Origin: Bog-950 sp964423405
GTDB lineage: Bacteria > Bacteroidota > Bacteroidia > Chitinophagales > LD1
DNA: 50,932 nt
Direction: 5' to 3'
NCBI GenBank assembly: GCA_964423405.1
Contig: CAYREY010000029.1
Span: 1 to 50,932, forward strand
The notes below the pieces were generated by a model. The model saw only the letters and a program-made list of their open reading frames with translations. It did not search any database and was not told the DNA's origin. Position numbers and translations under genes: made by a program. Of this stretch, positions 41,324-49,808 are shown one piece after another. Each line of letters starts with the position of its first letter. The stretch's first letter is position 1.

Positions 41324-42820
41324 CTATTGGCTTACGGTAGAGTTGTTTAACTTATTTAGTTCGTTTAATTCTGTTTTCGTAGAAATAGCATATAACCCCA
41401 TAAAAGTCAGCAACCCGTTAACAGCTAATAACTCGAAACCGAACTGATAGCCACCTAACCAGGTTGCGCTGTTTTGCGCCAGCACCCAGCATATAACCGG
41501 CGATAGCAAACAAACCACCGGTACCAGTTTTTCTTTTGTACTGCGTTGGGTTAGTATACCAAATGCAAACAGACCCAACAGCGGGCCATAGGTATAACCA
41601 GCCACTTTAAGTATGGTAGATATTACACTGGCTTCTATTACGCGCTGGTATAGTACAATCAGTACCAGAAACAATACCGTGATACCAATATGTACCATGC
41701 GGCGTACTTTTGTTTTCTGCTCATCACTCCAGTCGGTACGGTCTTTCATGCCCAGCATATCTATACATACCGATGAGGTTAGCGCCGTTAAGGCACCATC
41801 GGCACTAGGGAACAGCGCACTTACCAGCCCCAGTATAAATACCAGCGCAGCTACCGGTGGCAGGTAATTAAGTGCTACCAGCGAAAACGTTTCATCGGTT
41901 TTGGCTGGAAAAGCAATGCCCTTGGCTTCCATAAACACATATAAGGCACCACCCAATACTAAAAACAACAGGTTAACCACCACTAGTATTACCGAAAACA
42001 GCAGCATATTTTTTTGCGATTCGCCTACGGTACGTACCGATATATTTTTCTGCATCATCTCCTGGTCAAGGCCCGTCATGGTAATAGTTACAAAGGCACC
42101 ACCCAGTATTTGTTTTAAAAAGAAACTGCCCGCTTTCCAATCGCTGGTTTGTAGCAACGTAGTATAACCTTTAGCGCTTATGGCGCTCAGCAACCCGCCA
42201 AACGATAAATCAAGCTGACCGGCTATCATAGCAATGGTAATTACCAGCGCCAGTATCATGCCGGTTGTTTGCAGGGTATCAGTCCATACTATGGTTTTTA
42301 CACCACCATTAAAAGTATATAGCAGTATAAGCAGTAGCACTACAAATACCGATACAGCAAAAGGCACGTGCAGGGCATCCAGCAAAAAATGTTGCAGTAC
42401 TATCAGCACCAGATAAATACGGATACTGGCACCCAGCGTGCGCGATAGCAAAAAGAAACCTGCACCGGTTTTATACGATACATTACCCAACCGGTTTTGC
42501 AGGTAACTGTAAATAGATGTAAGGTTAAGGCGGTAGTATAAAGGCAGCAACACAAACGCCACTACCAGGTAGCCAATAAAGTAACCTATTACTACCTGCA
42601 TGTAAATAAAGCCTTTGGCATTCACCTCGCCAGGTACGCTCATAAACGTAACCCCGCTTAGCGAGGTACCTATCATACCATAGGCTACCAGCAGCCAGTT
42701 GCTTTTTTTCTGGCCTATAAAAAAGGTTTCGTTGGTAGCACCGCGACTGGTATAAAACGCAATACCCAGCAGCACGGCAAAGTACAGCAACACAAAAGCT
42801 AAAATGAGGGCAGGCGACAT
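41324..42820 (-). CDS. Sodium:solute symporter (SSS family)
   Basis: The product is 498 residues from ATG at 42820 (MSPALILAFVLLYFAVLLGI); an ATG at 42835 would add five residues and cannot be excluded. It has about thirteen hydrophobic segments. The N-terminal GATNETFFIGQKKSNW loop, the VAYGMIGTSLSGVTFMSVPG segment and LVSALFPSADGALTALTSSV match sodium-solute symporters (transporter family 2.A.21). Uptake of a small organic solute with sodium at the inner membrane is expected; the substrate is not evident. It ends at an intergenic repeat. No partner gene suggests the substrate. Confidence 0.92.
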   Translation of the reverse strand: MSPALILAFVLLYFAVLLGIAFYTSRGATNETFFIGQKKSNWLLVAYGMIGTSLSGVTFMSVPGEVNAKGFIYMQVVIGYFIGYLVVAFVLLPLYYRLNLTSIYSYLQNRLGNVSYKTGAGFFLLSRTLGASIRIYLVLIVLQHFLLDALHVPFAVSVFVVLLLILLYTFNGGVKTIVWTDTLQTTGMILALVITIAMIAGQLDLSFGGLLSAISAKGYTTLLQTSDWKAGSFFLKQILGGAFVTITMTGLDQEMMQKNISVRTVGESQKNMLLFSVILVVVNLLFLVLGGALYVFMEAKGIAFPAKTDETFSLVALNYLPPVAALVFILGLVSALFPSADGALTALTSSVCIDMLGMKDRTDWSDEQKTKVRRMVHIGITVLFLVLIVLYQRVIEASVISTILKVAGYTYGPLLGLFAFGILTQRSTKEKLVPVVCLLSPVICWVLAQNSATWLGGYQFGFELLAVNGLLTFMGLYAISTKTELNELNKLNNSTVSQ

Positions 42821-42965
42821 ACTACAAAGAAACATGAAACCCCTTGCATAGCACGCCTACTTATACATAGGCAATTGTGGGGGTGCGGGGTTTAGTGAAC
42901 AGCGCTAATACATAAATGCGATGTCGCACGGAGACACGGAGAGAATACAGGAGAATACAGAAATC

Positions 42966-44009
42966 CTATTCAATTACCCCACTCTCTAAAATACTAAACG
43001 TTTTGTTTGGCCCGTCAACCTCGGCCATGGCGCTCATAGGTATGGTAAACACGGGGCTGGTATGGCCAAAATCCATACCGGTTACCACCGGCAAACTGGT
43101 AAGCCCTTCTTCTTTTAATACCCGCAGTATCTCCGCATCGTATTCAGCAGCAAACTTATCGTTATAGGGCCTGCCAAAAATAATTCCATTTACCCGTTGC
43201 AGTATGCCTTGGCTGGCATAGTTGCGCAGCCACCAGCGCACCAAGGTAGGCTCCGGCATATCTTCCGATGTTTCTAAAAAAAGAATAGTGTCGTTCCATG
43301 TATCAACCTCTGGCCATATACTGGTGCCTTTAATAAACTCCAGCGCCTCTATACAGCCACCAATCAATCTGCCGGTTACCTTCCTGTCGGCACCCTGTAT
43401 AAACCGCCACGGTGTGTTAGGCTGTAAGGTACGTTTTACAGTAGCCAGTGCCGGGTCAAACCACTCTAACCGTTCCGAGGTCCACCCATCGGTATTAGGT
43501 TGAATAATACCAACCGGTTCGGCACTAAACAGTGTGCGTTTAATATCGGCCACCTGATACGGAAACATACCACAGTTTTCGGCAAAGCCTACAAACAGCG
43601 ATGTGCCATAAAACGAAGTAAGGTCGGCCTTTAAGCACATGAAATGTGTAACCGTAGTATCGCTAAAGCCCAGAAAAATTTTGGGGTTGTGACGGATAAT
43701 ATCAAAATCAACATAGGGCAGGGTACGTACGCTGTCCTCACCACCAATATTGGTTATAATGGCTTTAATACTGCTATCAGCAAACGCCTCCATCAAATCT
43801 TCGGCCCGTGCCTTTGGGTTTTCGTAAATCCATTTGGCAGGCTTTAATGCATGGCGGGTTTCTACTACTTCTAACCCAAATATATTTTGCAACTGTTGCT
43901 TGCCATAAGCATACCGGTGCGGTATATCGCCGGCAGCCCCCCACGATAGCGTAATGGTAGCAACCTTATCGCCGGGGCGCAGCATGGCGGGCTTTATAAG
44001 TGGAAGCAT
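42966..44009 (-). CDS. S66 family peptidase (LD-carboxypeptidase / MccF-like)
   Basis: The product is 347 residues from the ATG at 44009 (MLPLIKPAMLRPGDKVATIT); an upstream TTG at 44030 overlaps the toxin stop and is not needed. PKIFLGFSDTTVTHF holds the nucleophile Ser in the family's G-x-S-D-x-T motif. GRLIGGCIEALEFIKGTSIW and FLETSEDMPEP give the Glu region, and DFGHTSPVFTIPMSAMAEVD carries the catalytic His. Members trim muropeptides (LdcA) or cleave microcin-C-like adducts (MccF); the sequence alone does not choose. It follows the toxin gene by 7 bases, so it may be read from the same transcript. Confidence 0.88.
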   Translation of the reverse strand: MLPLIKPAMLRPGDKVATITLSWGAAGDIPHRYAYGKQQLQNIFGLEVVETRHALKPAKWIYENPKARAEDLMEAFADSSIKAIITNIGGEDSVRTLPYVDFDIIRHNPKIFLGFSDTTVTHFMCLKADLTSFYGTSLFVGFAENCGMFPYQVADIKRTLFSAEPVGIIQPNTDGWTSERLEWFDPALATVKRTLQPNTPWRFIQGADRKVTGRLIGGCIEALEFIKGTSIWPEVDTWNDTILFLETSEDMPEPTLVRWWLRNYASQGILQRVNGIIFGRPYNDKFAAEYDAEILRVLKEEGLTSLPVVTGMDFGHTSPVFTIPMSAMAEVDGPNKTFSILESGVIE

Positions 44010-44016
44010 AGCTATC

Positions 44017-44364
44017 CTATCTTTTACCAACTTTCAAAAATTTATCTGGATTCCATTTGGTGTTCCATACAGAAAGAATTTTTACAACTCTTCTGTTTTC
44101 GTCAATCTCAAAAACTATTTTGTATTGATTCACTAAGACTCTTCTGAATTGAGAAGATAGTTCTTTATCCCGTTGAAATCTGTGAGGGTTTTTACGTAGT
44201 GATTCTACAGCATGTAATATACGGGTAACCGTTTGCTCTGCCCCCTGTACCGAAAACTGAAAAATATAGGCTTCAATTTCATGTAACTCTGCTACTGCTT
44301 CGTGGTGCCACTCAATGGTAAACTCATGCCCTTTTTTTGGTAAACTTCTTTTTGACTTCGTCAT
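44017..44364 (-). CDS. Type II toxin, RelE/ParE family (second pair)
   Basis: This 115-residue protein starts MTKSKRSLPKKGHEFTIEWH; HEAVAELHEIEAYIFQFSVQ and ILHAVESLRKNPHRFQRDKE, then LSSQFRRVLVNQYKIVFEID and VVKILSVWNTKWNPDKFLKV, give the ParE/RelE order of two helices followed by a beta sheet with a conserved Arg and the late W-N region. The start overlaps the antitoxin gene by 41 bases, which is long for such modules; the basic tail of about 14 residues before the fold would be encoded in the overlap. No later ATG fits the domain better. Confidence 0.8.
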   Translation of the reverse strand: MTKSKRSLPKKGHEFTIEWHHEAVAELHEIEAYIFQFSVQGAEQTVTRILHAVESLRKNPHRFQRDKELSSQFRRVLVNQYKIVFEIDENRRVVKILSVWNTKWNPDKFLKVGKR

Positions 44365-44572
44365 GAGCTATAGTTTTACCTTTCTCCATTTCGGCAGAGC
44401 GCCGGTGTAAAGTTTTCAATGCCGCACCTTTGCTTATAGGTTCGCCTTTGGCGGTATAAGCTATTGGACCTTCGTTTTCCTTTTCTACAAGCGTAATTAT
44501 CCTATCCAGCATCCGTTCGCTTAAAACATCTGCATACGATCTCACTATCTTCCTTTTTTGAATTAGCGCCAT
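44324..44572 (-). CDS. Putative antitoxin of the second toxin pair
   Basis: This 82-residue protein (MALIQKRKIVRSYADVLSER) is mainly helical and charged, ending in a basic tail (GKTIAHDEVKKKFTKKRA). No named antitoxin family is recognised. The inference rests on position, size and overlap with the toxin gene. The middle part ENEGPIAYTAKGEPISKGAA is uncommon. A TATATTTG promoter box lies 15 bases upstream, and the gene is separated from galE by 42 bases. Confidence 0.6.
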   Translation of the reverse strand: MALIQKRKIVRSYADVLSERMLDRIITLVEKENEGPIAYTAKGEPISKGAALKTLHRRSAEMEKGKTIAHDEVKKKFTKKRA

Positions 44573-44587
44573 AAAAACATTTTATAC

Positions 44588-44595
44588 CAAATATA
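44588..44595 (-). promoter_or_regulatory. -7 box of the second toxin-antitoxin pair
   Basis: TATATTTG on the minus strand, exact consensus, 15 bases before the antitoxin ATG at 44572. The -33 position would lie within the end of galE. Confidence 0.5.
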
Positions 44596-44614
44596 CTGAA
44601 AAAACATGCAGATA

Positions 44615-45640
44615 TTACTTACCGGCCAGCACCTGTTCCCACTGCCAAGCGGTGCGCATCATAGTATCCAGGTCGCGTTTTATTTGCCAGTTAAGTTTGG
44701 CTACGGCTTTGTTATTGTTGGCATATATGGCTACCACATCGCCGGCACGGCGCGGGCCCAGTTTGTAGTTAAGTTTCACGCCCGTAACTTTCTCAAACGA
44801 TTGTATGGCCTCCAGCACGGTTACACCATTGCCGGTACCCAGGTTAAACACCTCTACCGGGTTACGTTCGGCGCTTTGCTCCATATACTGTATGGCTTTG
44901 GTATGCGCACTGGCTATATCCATTACGTGTATGTAATCGCGTATGCAGCTTCCATCGCGGGTATCGTAGTCGGTACCAAACACCGTAAACTCCTTATACT
45001 TACCCATAGCTGTACCGGTTATACGCGGCACCACAGCGGTAATTACATCCGTTGTATCCTCGCCCATTTTGCCGCTCTCGTGCGCGCCTACCGGGTTAAA
45101 GTAACGCAACAGTATATACTGTGCCGGCGATACTTTTGCATAGTCGCGTATTATCTCCTCGCCCATTTGTTTGGTGCGTGCATACGGCGACTCGGCCACG
45201 CCAAAAGGTGTTTCTTCGGTAACGGGCAACACTTTGGTATTACCATGTACCGAACACGATGAAGAGAAAACAAAATTCTTTACCTGAAACTCATCGGTAA
45301 GTTGCAGCAGGTTGAGTAGCGAATTGATATTGTTGCGGTAATACTCCAGCGGTTTATTAACCGACTCTGGCACCGACTTAAGCGCTGCAAAGTGAATAAT
45401 GCCCGTAAAATTATGCTGTTTAAATATTTTGCGGGTTGCTTCTATATCGCATAGGTCAACGGCATAATTGGTTATGCGCTTACCCGTTATATTAAATATA
45501 CGCTCAATTGTTTCGGGGCGCGAACGCACATTATTATCAATGCTGATTACATCGTAGCCATTATCCAGCAAATCAACAATAGTATGCGAGCCAATATAGC
45601 CGCAACCACCGGTTACAAGAATTTTAGCTGAGTTACCCAA
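44615..45640 (-). CDS. galE: UDP-glucose 4-epimerase
   Basis: In this 341-residue protein, KILVTGGCGYIGSHTIVDLL is the glycine-rich NAD-binding motif, VFSSSCSVHG holds the catalytic Ser and SPYARTKQMGEEII the YxxxK pair. GDVVAIYANNNKAVAKLNWQ is the GalE-type C terminus. It interconverts UDP-glucose and UDP-galactose, providing sugars for surface polymers. It is the third gene of a nucleotide-sugar run (rfbA, epimerase/decarboxylase, galE) with short gaps, which probably share a transcript. A functional link with the polysaccharide cluster at 1-6437 is an inference only. Confidence 0.94.
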   Translation of the reverse strand: MGNSAKILVTGGCGYIGSHTIVDLLDNGYDVISIDNNVRSRPETIERIFNITGKRITNYAVDLCDIEATRKIFKQHNFTGIIHFAALKSVPESVNKPLEYYRNNINSLLNLLQLTDEFQVKNFVFSSSCSVHGNTKVLPVTEETPFGVAESPYARTKQMGEEIIRDYAKVSPAQYILLRYFNPVGAHESGKMGEDTTDVITAVVPRITGTAMGKYKEFTVFGTDYDTRDGSCIRDYIHVMDIASAHTKAIQYMEQSAERNPVEVFNLGTGNGVTVLEAIQSFEKVTGVKLNYKLGPRRAGDVVAIYANNNKAVAKLNWQIKRDLDTMMRTAWQWEQVLAGK

Positions 45641-45661
45641 CGCTACGTGTTTTATTATCTA

Positions 45662-46615
45662 CTAATAATTGTACTGCCCGCTTTCAATTGTTTTGCGGAT
45701 ACCTTCCTCAATCGGCGTCATCGGCCGTTTCAGCAGGTTCTGCATTTTGGCTATATCCGGGCGGCGACGGGTCATATCACCTTCGGGTAGTGGCGGCAGG
45801 TGTACAATCTCCGATTTTGAACCGGTAACTTTTATAATCAACTTTGCCAGGTCCAGCACGGTTATTTCAAAATCGCTGCCTATGTTAACGGTATCGTTCA
45901 GGTGTACGTTGTTATAAAACGTAGCGGCACAGGCATCTACATTGTCATCGCGGTAGCAGAAGGTACGGCTTTGCAGCCCATCGCCATATACCGATATTTT
46001 TTTACCCTCCAGCGCGGCACGTATAAACTTCGTCATTACAAAGTCGCTGCTTTGCTTGGGGCCGTAGGTATTAAAGAAACGGAAGATGGTATAGTCCAGA
46101 TTATATTCCTGCTTATACGAACGTAAAAAAGCCTCGCCCACGTTTTTAACTACGGCATAAGGTAAACGCGAGTTAAGTGGTGTGGTCATTTCGTTCTGCG
46201 GGTGCTCAAACGGTTCGCCATACACCTCAGATGATGAAGAGAAGAAGATGCGCTTAACACCGGTATTCTTACACAGGTCCAGTATGTACCTAAAACCGTT
46301 AATATCATTCAATACCGAAACAGGATTTTCCAATGTACGCTTTACGCCCACTACGGCTGCGTAATGAAACACGTAATCAAACTGATACGATGTCATTATA
46401 GCAGCAATATCGCGGTACGAGTTCACATCGCACTTTACGTATTTCCAGTTGTTAAGCGGGTTGCTTTCGGGCAGTCGCTTAATGTTGCCGGTAGAGAGAT
46501 TGTCTACCACCAGCACAAAGTTGTCCGGATTTTCTATCAGCTTATCAACCATGGTACTGCCTATAAAGCCCGCACCACCGGTAACTAAAATCCTGTTCTT
46601 AAATCCACGTGTCAT
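45662..46615 (-). CDS. NAD-dependent epimerase/dehydratase (UDP-glucuronate decarboxylase-like)
   Basis: In this 317-residue short-chain dehydrogenase-type protein, NRILVTGGAGFIGSTMVDKL binds NAD. FFSSSSEVYGEPFEHPQNEM is the family's SSSEVYG segment with the Ser/Thr/Glu region, and PYAVVKNVGEAFLRSYKQ holds Tyr and Lys of the YxxxK site. DGLQSRTFCYRDDNVDACAA corresponds to the substrate-binding R-T-F-x-Y-x-x-D segment used by UDP-glucuronate decarboxylases and related enzymes. The precise product (UDP-xylose or another sugar) is uncertain. It lies 3 bases after rfbA. Confidence 0.85.
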   Translation of the reverse strand: MTRGFKNRILVTGGAGFIGSTMVDKLIENPDNFVLVVDNLSTGNIKRLPESNPLNNWKYVKCDVNSYRDIAAIMTSYQFDYVFHYAAVVGVKRTLENPVSVLNDINGFRYILDLCKNTGVKRIFFSSSSEVYGEPFEHPQNEMTTPLNSRLPYAVVKNVGEAFLRSYKQEYNLDYTIFRFFNTYGPKQSSDFVMTKFIRAALEGKKISVYGDGLQSRTFCYRDDNVDACAATFYNNVHLNDTVNIGSDFEITVLDLAKLIIKVTGSKSEIVHLPPLPEGDMTRRRPDIAKMQNLLKRPMTPIEEGIRKTIESGQYNY

Positions 46616-46618
46616 ACC

Positions 46619-47479
46619 CTACGATATTAATTCAAGCAAATATTTTCCGTAACCGCTTTTAAGCAATGGCTCGGCCAGTGCACGCAGTTGTTCTGTCGAT
46701 ATAAATCCCTGTCTCCAGGCTTCTTCTTCTATACAACCTACTTTAAGGCCCTGGCGCTGCTCTATTACCTGCACAAACTGCGATGCCTGCATCAGCGAAT
46801 CAAACGTGCCGGTATCCAGCCAGGCGGTACCACGGTCCAGTATACCTACCTGCAAATTGCCATCGCTCAGGTACTTTTTGTTTACATCGGTAATTTCGTA
46901 TTCGCCGCGCGGACTAGGCTTCAGGCTCTTGGCAATTTCTACCACGTTGTTGTCGTAAAAGTAAAGGCCGGGTACTGCATAGTTGCTCTTAGGCTCCTTC
47001 GGCTTTTCTTCTATCGATATAGCTTTGCCGTTTTTATCAAATTCTACTACTCCGTAACGCTCCGGGTCGCTTACATGGTAGGCAAATACCACACCACCAT
47101 CGGGGTTGCTGTTAGCTTTCAGCAGTTGGTCTAACCCGCTGCCGTAAAATATATTGTCGCCCAATATAAGGGCTGCCTTGTCATTACCTATAAACTCCTC
47201 ACCCAGTACAAACGCCTGCGCCAGTCCGTTGGGCACCTCCTGCACTTTGTACGAAAACGAACAACCGTATTTTTTGCCATCGCCCAGCAGGCGCTCAAAA
47301 TTGGGCAAATCGGTAGGGGTAGAAATAATCAGAATCTCATTAATACCGGCTTTCATCAGCACCGATAGCGGATAATAAATCATCGGCTTATCGTATATGG
47401 GCATTATCTGCTTACTGATAGCGTAGGTAATTGGGTATAGCCGCGTGCCTGAGCCTCCGGCGAGTATAATTCCTTTCAT
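46619..47479 (-). CDS. rfbA: Glucose-1-phosphate thymidylyltransferase
   Basis: In this 286-residue protein, MKGIILAGGSGTRLYPITYA carries the nucleotidyltransferase G-G-x-G-T-R-L motif. SKQIMPIYDKPMIYYPLSVL, ALILGDNIFYGSGL, GVVEFDKNGKAISIEEKP and GTAWLDTGTFDSLMQASQFV are the well-known RfbA blocks for glucose-1-phosphate and dTTP binding. It makes dTDP-glucose for dTDP-deoxysugar synthesis; however, no rfbB, rfbC or rfbD is present in the window. A TATTTTGC box on the minus strand at 47502-47495 lies 15 bases upstream of the ATG and starts the nucleotide-sugar operon. Confidence 0.96.
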   Translation of the reverse strand: MKGIILAGGSGTRLYPITYAISKQIMPIYDKPMIYYPLSVLMKAGINEILIISTPTDLPNFERLLGDGKKYGCSFSYKVQEVPNGLAQAFVLGEEFIGNDKAALILGDNIFYGSGLDQLLKANSNPDGGVVFAYHVSDPERYGVVEFDKNGKAISIEEKPKEPKSNYAVPGLYFYDNNVVEIAKSLKPSPRGEYEITDVNKKYLSDGNLQVGILDRGTAWLDTGTFDSLMQASQFVQVIEQRQGLKVGCIEEEAWRQGFISTEQLRALAEPLLKSGYGKYLLELIS

Positions 47480-47494
47480 AGCTGATTTATGTTT

Positions 47495-47502
47495 GCAAAA
47501 TA
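47495..47502 (-). promoter_or_regulatory. Candidate -7 box for rfbA
   Basis: TATTTTGC on the minus strand, 15 bases before the rfbA ATG. The same variant occurs at 12997. Confidence 0.4.
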
Positions 47503-47541
47503 AGAAAATCTGAACGCTAAAGAAATGCCACTACATGTGGC

Positions 47542-48429
47542 TTATCTTATGCCATCCAGTTTTGCCTGTACTTCTTTTACCTTATCTTTTTGTTTTTCTA
47601 TTTCTTCTTTCTTGTTCTTTATCTTCTCCTGTACGCCGCCGGTGTTGCGCTCTTCTTCGCGTATTGTTTTATTCTGCACCTCTATGTTTTTATTCTCGGT
47701 AACGTTGCTTTTCTGTAGTTGCTTCTTTTTGTTCTCCAGATCTTTAAGTGTTTGTTTGGCCCCTTTGTTGGCGTTAGGATCCGATACGGTACGCTCAACC
47801 ATACCTTTCTGCTCAAGTATTTTATACCCCAGCTCGCCTATTTGCCTGTTATTATCAGCAATTGTCTGATTGCTCTTATCAATAGAGCGTTTACTATCGT
47901 TTATCTTTTTGGCTGCTTTCTCTTCTTCTTTAATAAGGCCGTTCAGTTCTTTATCCAGTGCCTTTAATTTATCCTGCTCACCCTTCAGTTCACCTTTTAC
48001 TACATCTGTATATTCAGCCACTCCAAAATCGCGGATGTATTTTTCTATAGCCAGGTATTGCAGGCTATCGTTTGCTCTGGAAAAGAAAAGGGTATCGTTA
48101 GGTGTAAGCCACACCGTAAGCCTTACGTTGCCGGTACTCTCCAGCAATTTGGCATATACATTAAAAGGCTGTGGCGATACATTGGTATTAACGGCCCCTG
48201 TTTGCAGATACTCGCCATTGGTGTTAGATGATTTGCCTTTACTGCCTTTACCGGTATAGCTTTGCCAGTCTTTTTCAATTTGTTTGGCCGTGGCACCTGG
48301 TATCTCTACATAAAAAGATGGCTGGGTGCCTTTGCTCATAGGTGCCGGAGCCTCGGTAACAGCAATAGTGGTTTGTGCAAAAACCGAAACGGATAGTGCC
48401 GACAAAGCGGCCAACATTAAATTCTTCAT
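47542..48429 (-). CDS. Exported coiled-coil protein of unknown function
   Basis: The 295-residue product starts MKNLMLAALSALSVSVFAQT, a signal peptide. Residues 40-130 form a mixed region (PSFYVEIPGATAKQIEKDWQ, VRLTVWLTPNDTLFFSRAND). From about 140 to the end it is coiled coil (LKGEQDKLKALDKELNGLIK, EEERNTGGVQEKIKNKKEEI, DKVKEVQAKLDGIR). This looks like a periplasmic or envelope-associated scaffold. No enzyme motif is visible and no family was recognised. It is transcribed on the minus strand after the ABC permease gene, with a 49-base gap, and may be part of that unit. Confidence 0.7.
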   Translation of the reverse strand: MKNLMLAALSALSVSVFAQTTIAVTEAPAPMSKGTQPSFYVEIPGATAKQIEKDWQSYTGKGSKGKSSNTNGEYLQTGAVNTNVSPQPFNVYAKLLESTGNVRLTVWLTPNDTLFFSRANDSLQYLAIEKYIRDFGVAEYTDVVKGELKGEQDKLKALDKELNGLIKEEEKAAKKINDSKRSIDKSNQTIADNNRQIGELGYKILEQKGMVERTVSDPNANKGAKQTLKDLENKKKQLQKSNVTENKNIEVQNKTIREEERNTGGVQEKIKNKKEEIEKQKDKVKEVQAKLDGIR

Positions 48430-48478
48430 AATGCAATTGTTTACCCGCCGAAGTAAACAATTTTCGGTTAATAGCAGG

Positions 48479-49804
48479 TTAATTACGGGCTAAAATCCAG
48501 CGTACCATCTCTTTCATGGTAATTTTTTTGCCATACATCAATATACCGGTACGGTAAATTTTTGCTGCTATATACGTAGTAAGCACAAAGCCACCCACCA
48601 GCAATAACAGCGATAGTGCTATTTGCCACCACTCCGGCCTGAAAGGCAACAGGGCACTCATTACCACCGGCGATGTAAACGGTATAACAGAACCCCAGAA
48701 ACCCAATGAGCTATCGGGGTTATTAATAACGTTAACCGCAATAAGTATAGATATAATAATAGGCACCGTTACCGGTATCATCAGCGATTGCTGGTCACTA
48801 TCTTCGCCCATAGCGGCCCCTATAGCGGCAAACAGCGAACCATACAATAAAAAGCCACCCAGAAAATATAGCGGAAACAGTATAAATATCTGTTGAAGGG
48901 GCAGCGCGCGTACGCCCTGCACAGCACCGGCAATAATATCCGGATCAACATTAGAGTTGGCCGTAGTGCCCATGCTACCGGCACTGGCCACCAGGTGCGG
49001 ACCAAAAAGCAGGCCGCCTATAAAATATACCACCACCGAAAACACCATCCACAATATAAACTGCGTAAGCCCCACGGCGCCTACACCCAGTATCTTACCC
49101 ATCAGCAACTGAAACGGCTTAACCGACGAAGCCAGCACCTCTACAATACGGTTGGTCTTTTCTTCCTGCACACCTTTCATAATCATGGTGCCGTAAAAAA
49201 ACAACGATATATAAATGGCAAAACCCATTAACATACCGGCAATGCCGGCGGCTTCGGTGTATCCTTTTTTCTCGTTTTCATTATTCAGCGATGTAAACTC
49301 AAGCTCGGTTTGCGCCTGCATTTGTTCCTGTACCTCTTCGTTTATGTTCAGCATTTTCATGCGCAGTTTATTTACTGCCTCTGTCATGCGCTGGTTAATA
49401 AACTGTTTCTTCGCCAAACCCGGCCGCTCGGTGTACCGGTAAGCTATGACCGGATTATTAGACCGGTTGATATTAAAATCGCGGGGGATAAAAATAATGG
49501 CAGCGTACTTGCCGTTGGCGTTATCGCTACCATGCATAGCTGCAGCTACTTGCTCATAGCGGCTATCGGCTTTATGAAAATAAATACTCTTGTCTTCAGC
49601 ATCGGCAAAGGCTACATCTTTAAACAGGCCGCTTTCATCTACTATAGCCACATGGGTGCTGCCCTGCTGGTACGTGCTTATCAGTACCGAGCCAACCATC
49701 AGCGCAAAAAAACCAAGCGGTGCCAGTAGTGTAGTTATAATAAAGCTTTTACGCTTTACCCGCGTTATATACTCGCGTTGTATAATAATCCATATTTTAT
49801 TCAT
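48479..49804 (-). CDS. ABC transporter permease (NatB/ABC-2 type)
   Basis: In this 441-residue protein, MNKIWIIIQREYITRVKRKS is the typical start of NatB/ABC-2 permeases, followed by one membrane helix (FIITTLLAPLGFFALMVGSV). A large extracytoplasmic domain of about 150 residues precedes a cluster of five or so membrane segments (GIAGMLMGFAIYISLFFYGT, VGLTQFILWMVFSVVVYFIG, IFILFPLYFLGGFLLYGSLF). GVQEEKTNRIVEVLASSVKP is the conserved cytoplasmic loop. It pairs with the ATP-binding gene upstream (4-base gap) as an exporter, perhaps for sodium or another small molecule. Confidence 0.9.
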   Translation of the reverse strand: MNKIWIIIQREYITRVKRKSFIITTLLAPLGFFALMVGSVLISTYQQGSTHVAIVDESGLFKDVAFADAEDKSIYFHKADSRYEQVAAAMHGSDNANGKYAAIIFIPRDFNINRSNNPVIAYRYTERPGLAKKQFINQRMTEAVNKLRMKMLNINEEVQEQMQAQTELEFTSLNNENEKKGYTEAAGIAGMLMGFAIYISLFFYGTMIMKGVQEEKTNRIVEVLASSVKPFQLLMGKILGVGAVGLTQFILWMVFSVVVYFIGGLLFGPHLVASAGSMGTTANSNVDPDIIAGAVQGVRALPLQQIFILFPLYFLGGFLLYGSLFAAIGAAMGEDSDQQSLMIPVTVPIIISILIAVNVINNPDSSLGFWGSVIPFTSPVVMSALLPFRPEWWQIALSLLLLVGGFVLTTYIAAKIYRTGILMYGKKITMKEMVRWILARN

Positions 49805-49808
49805 ATGC

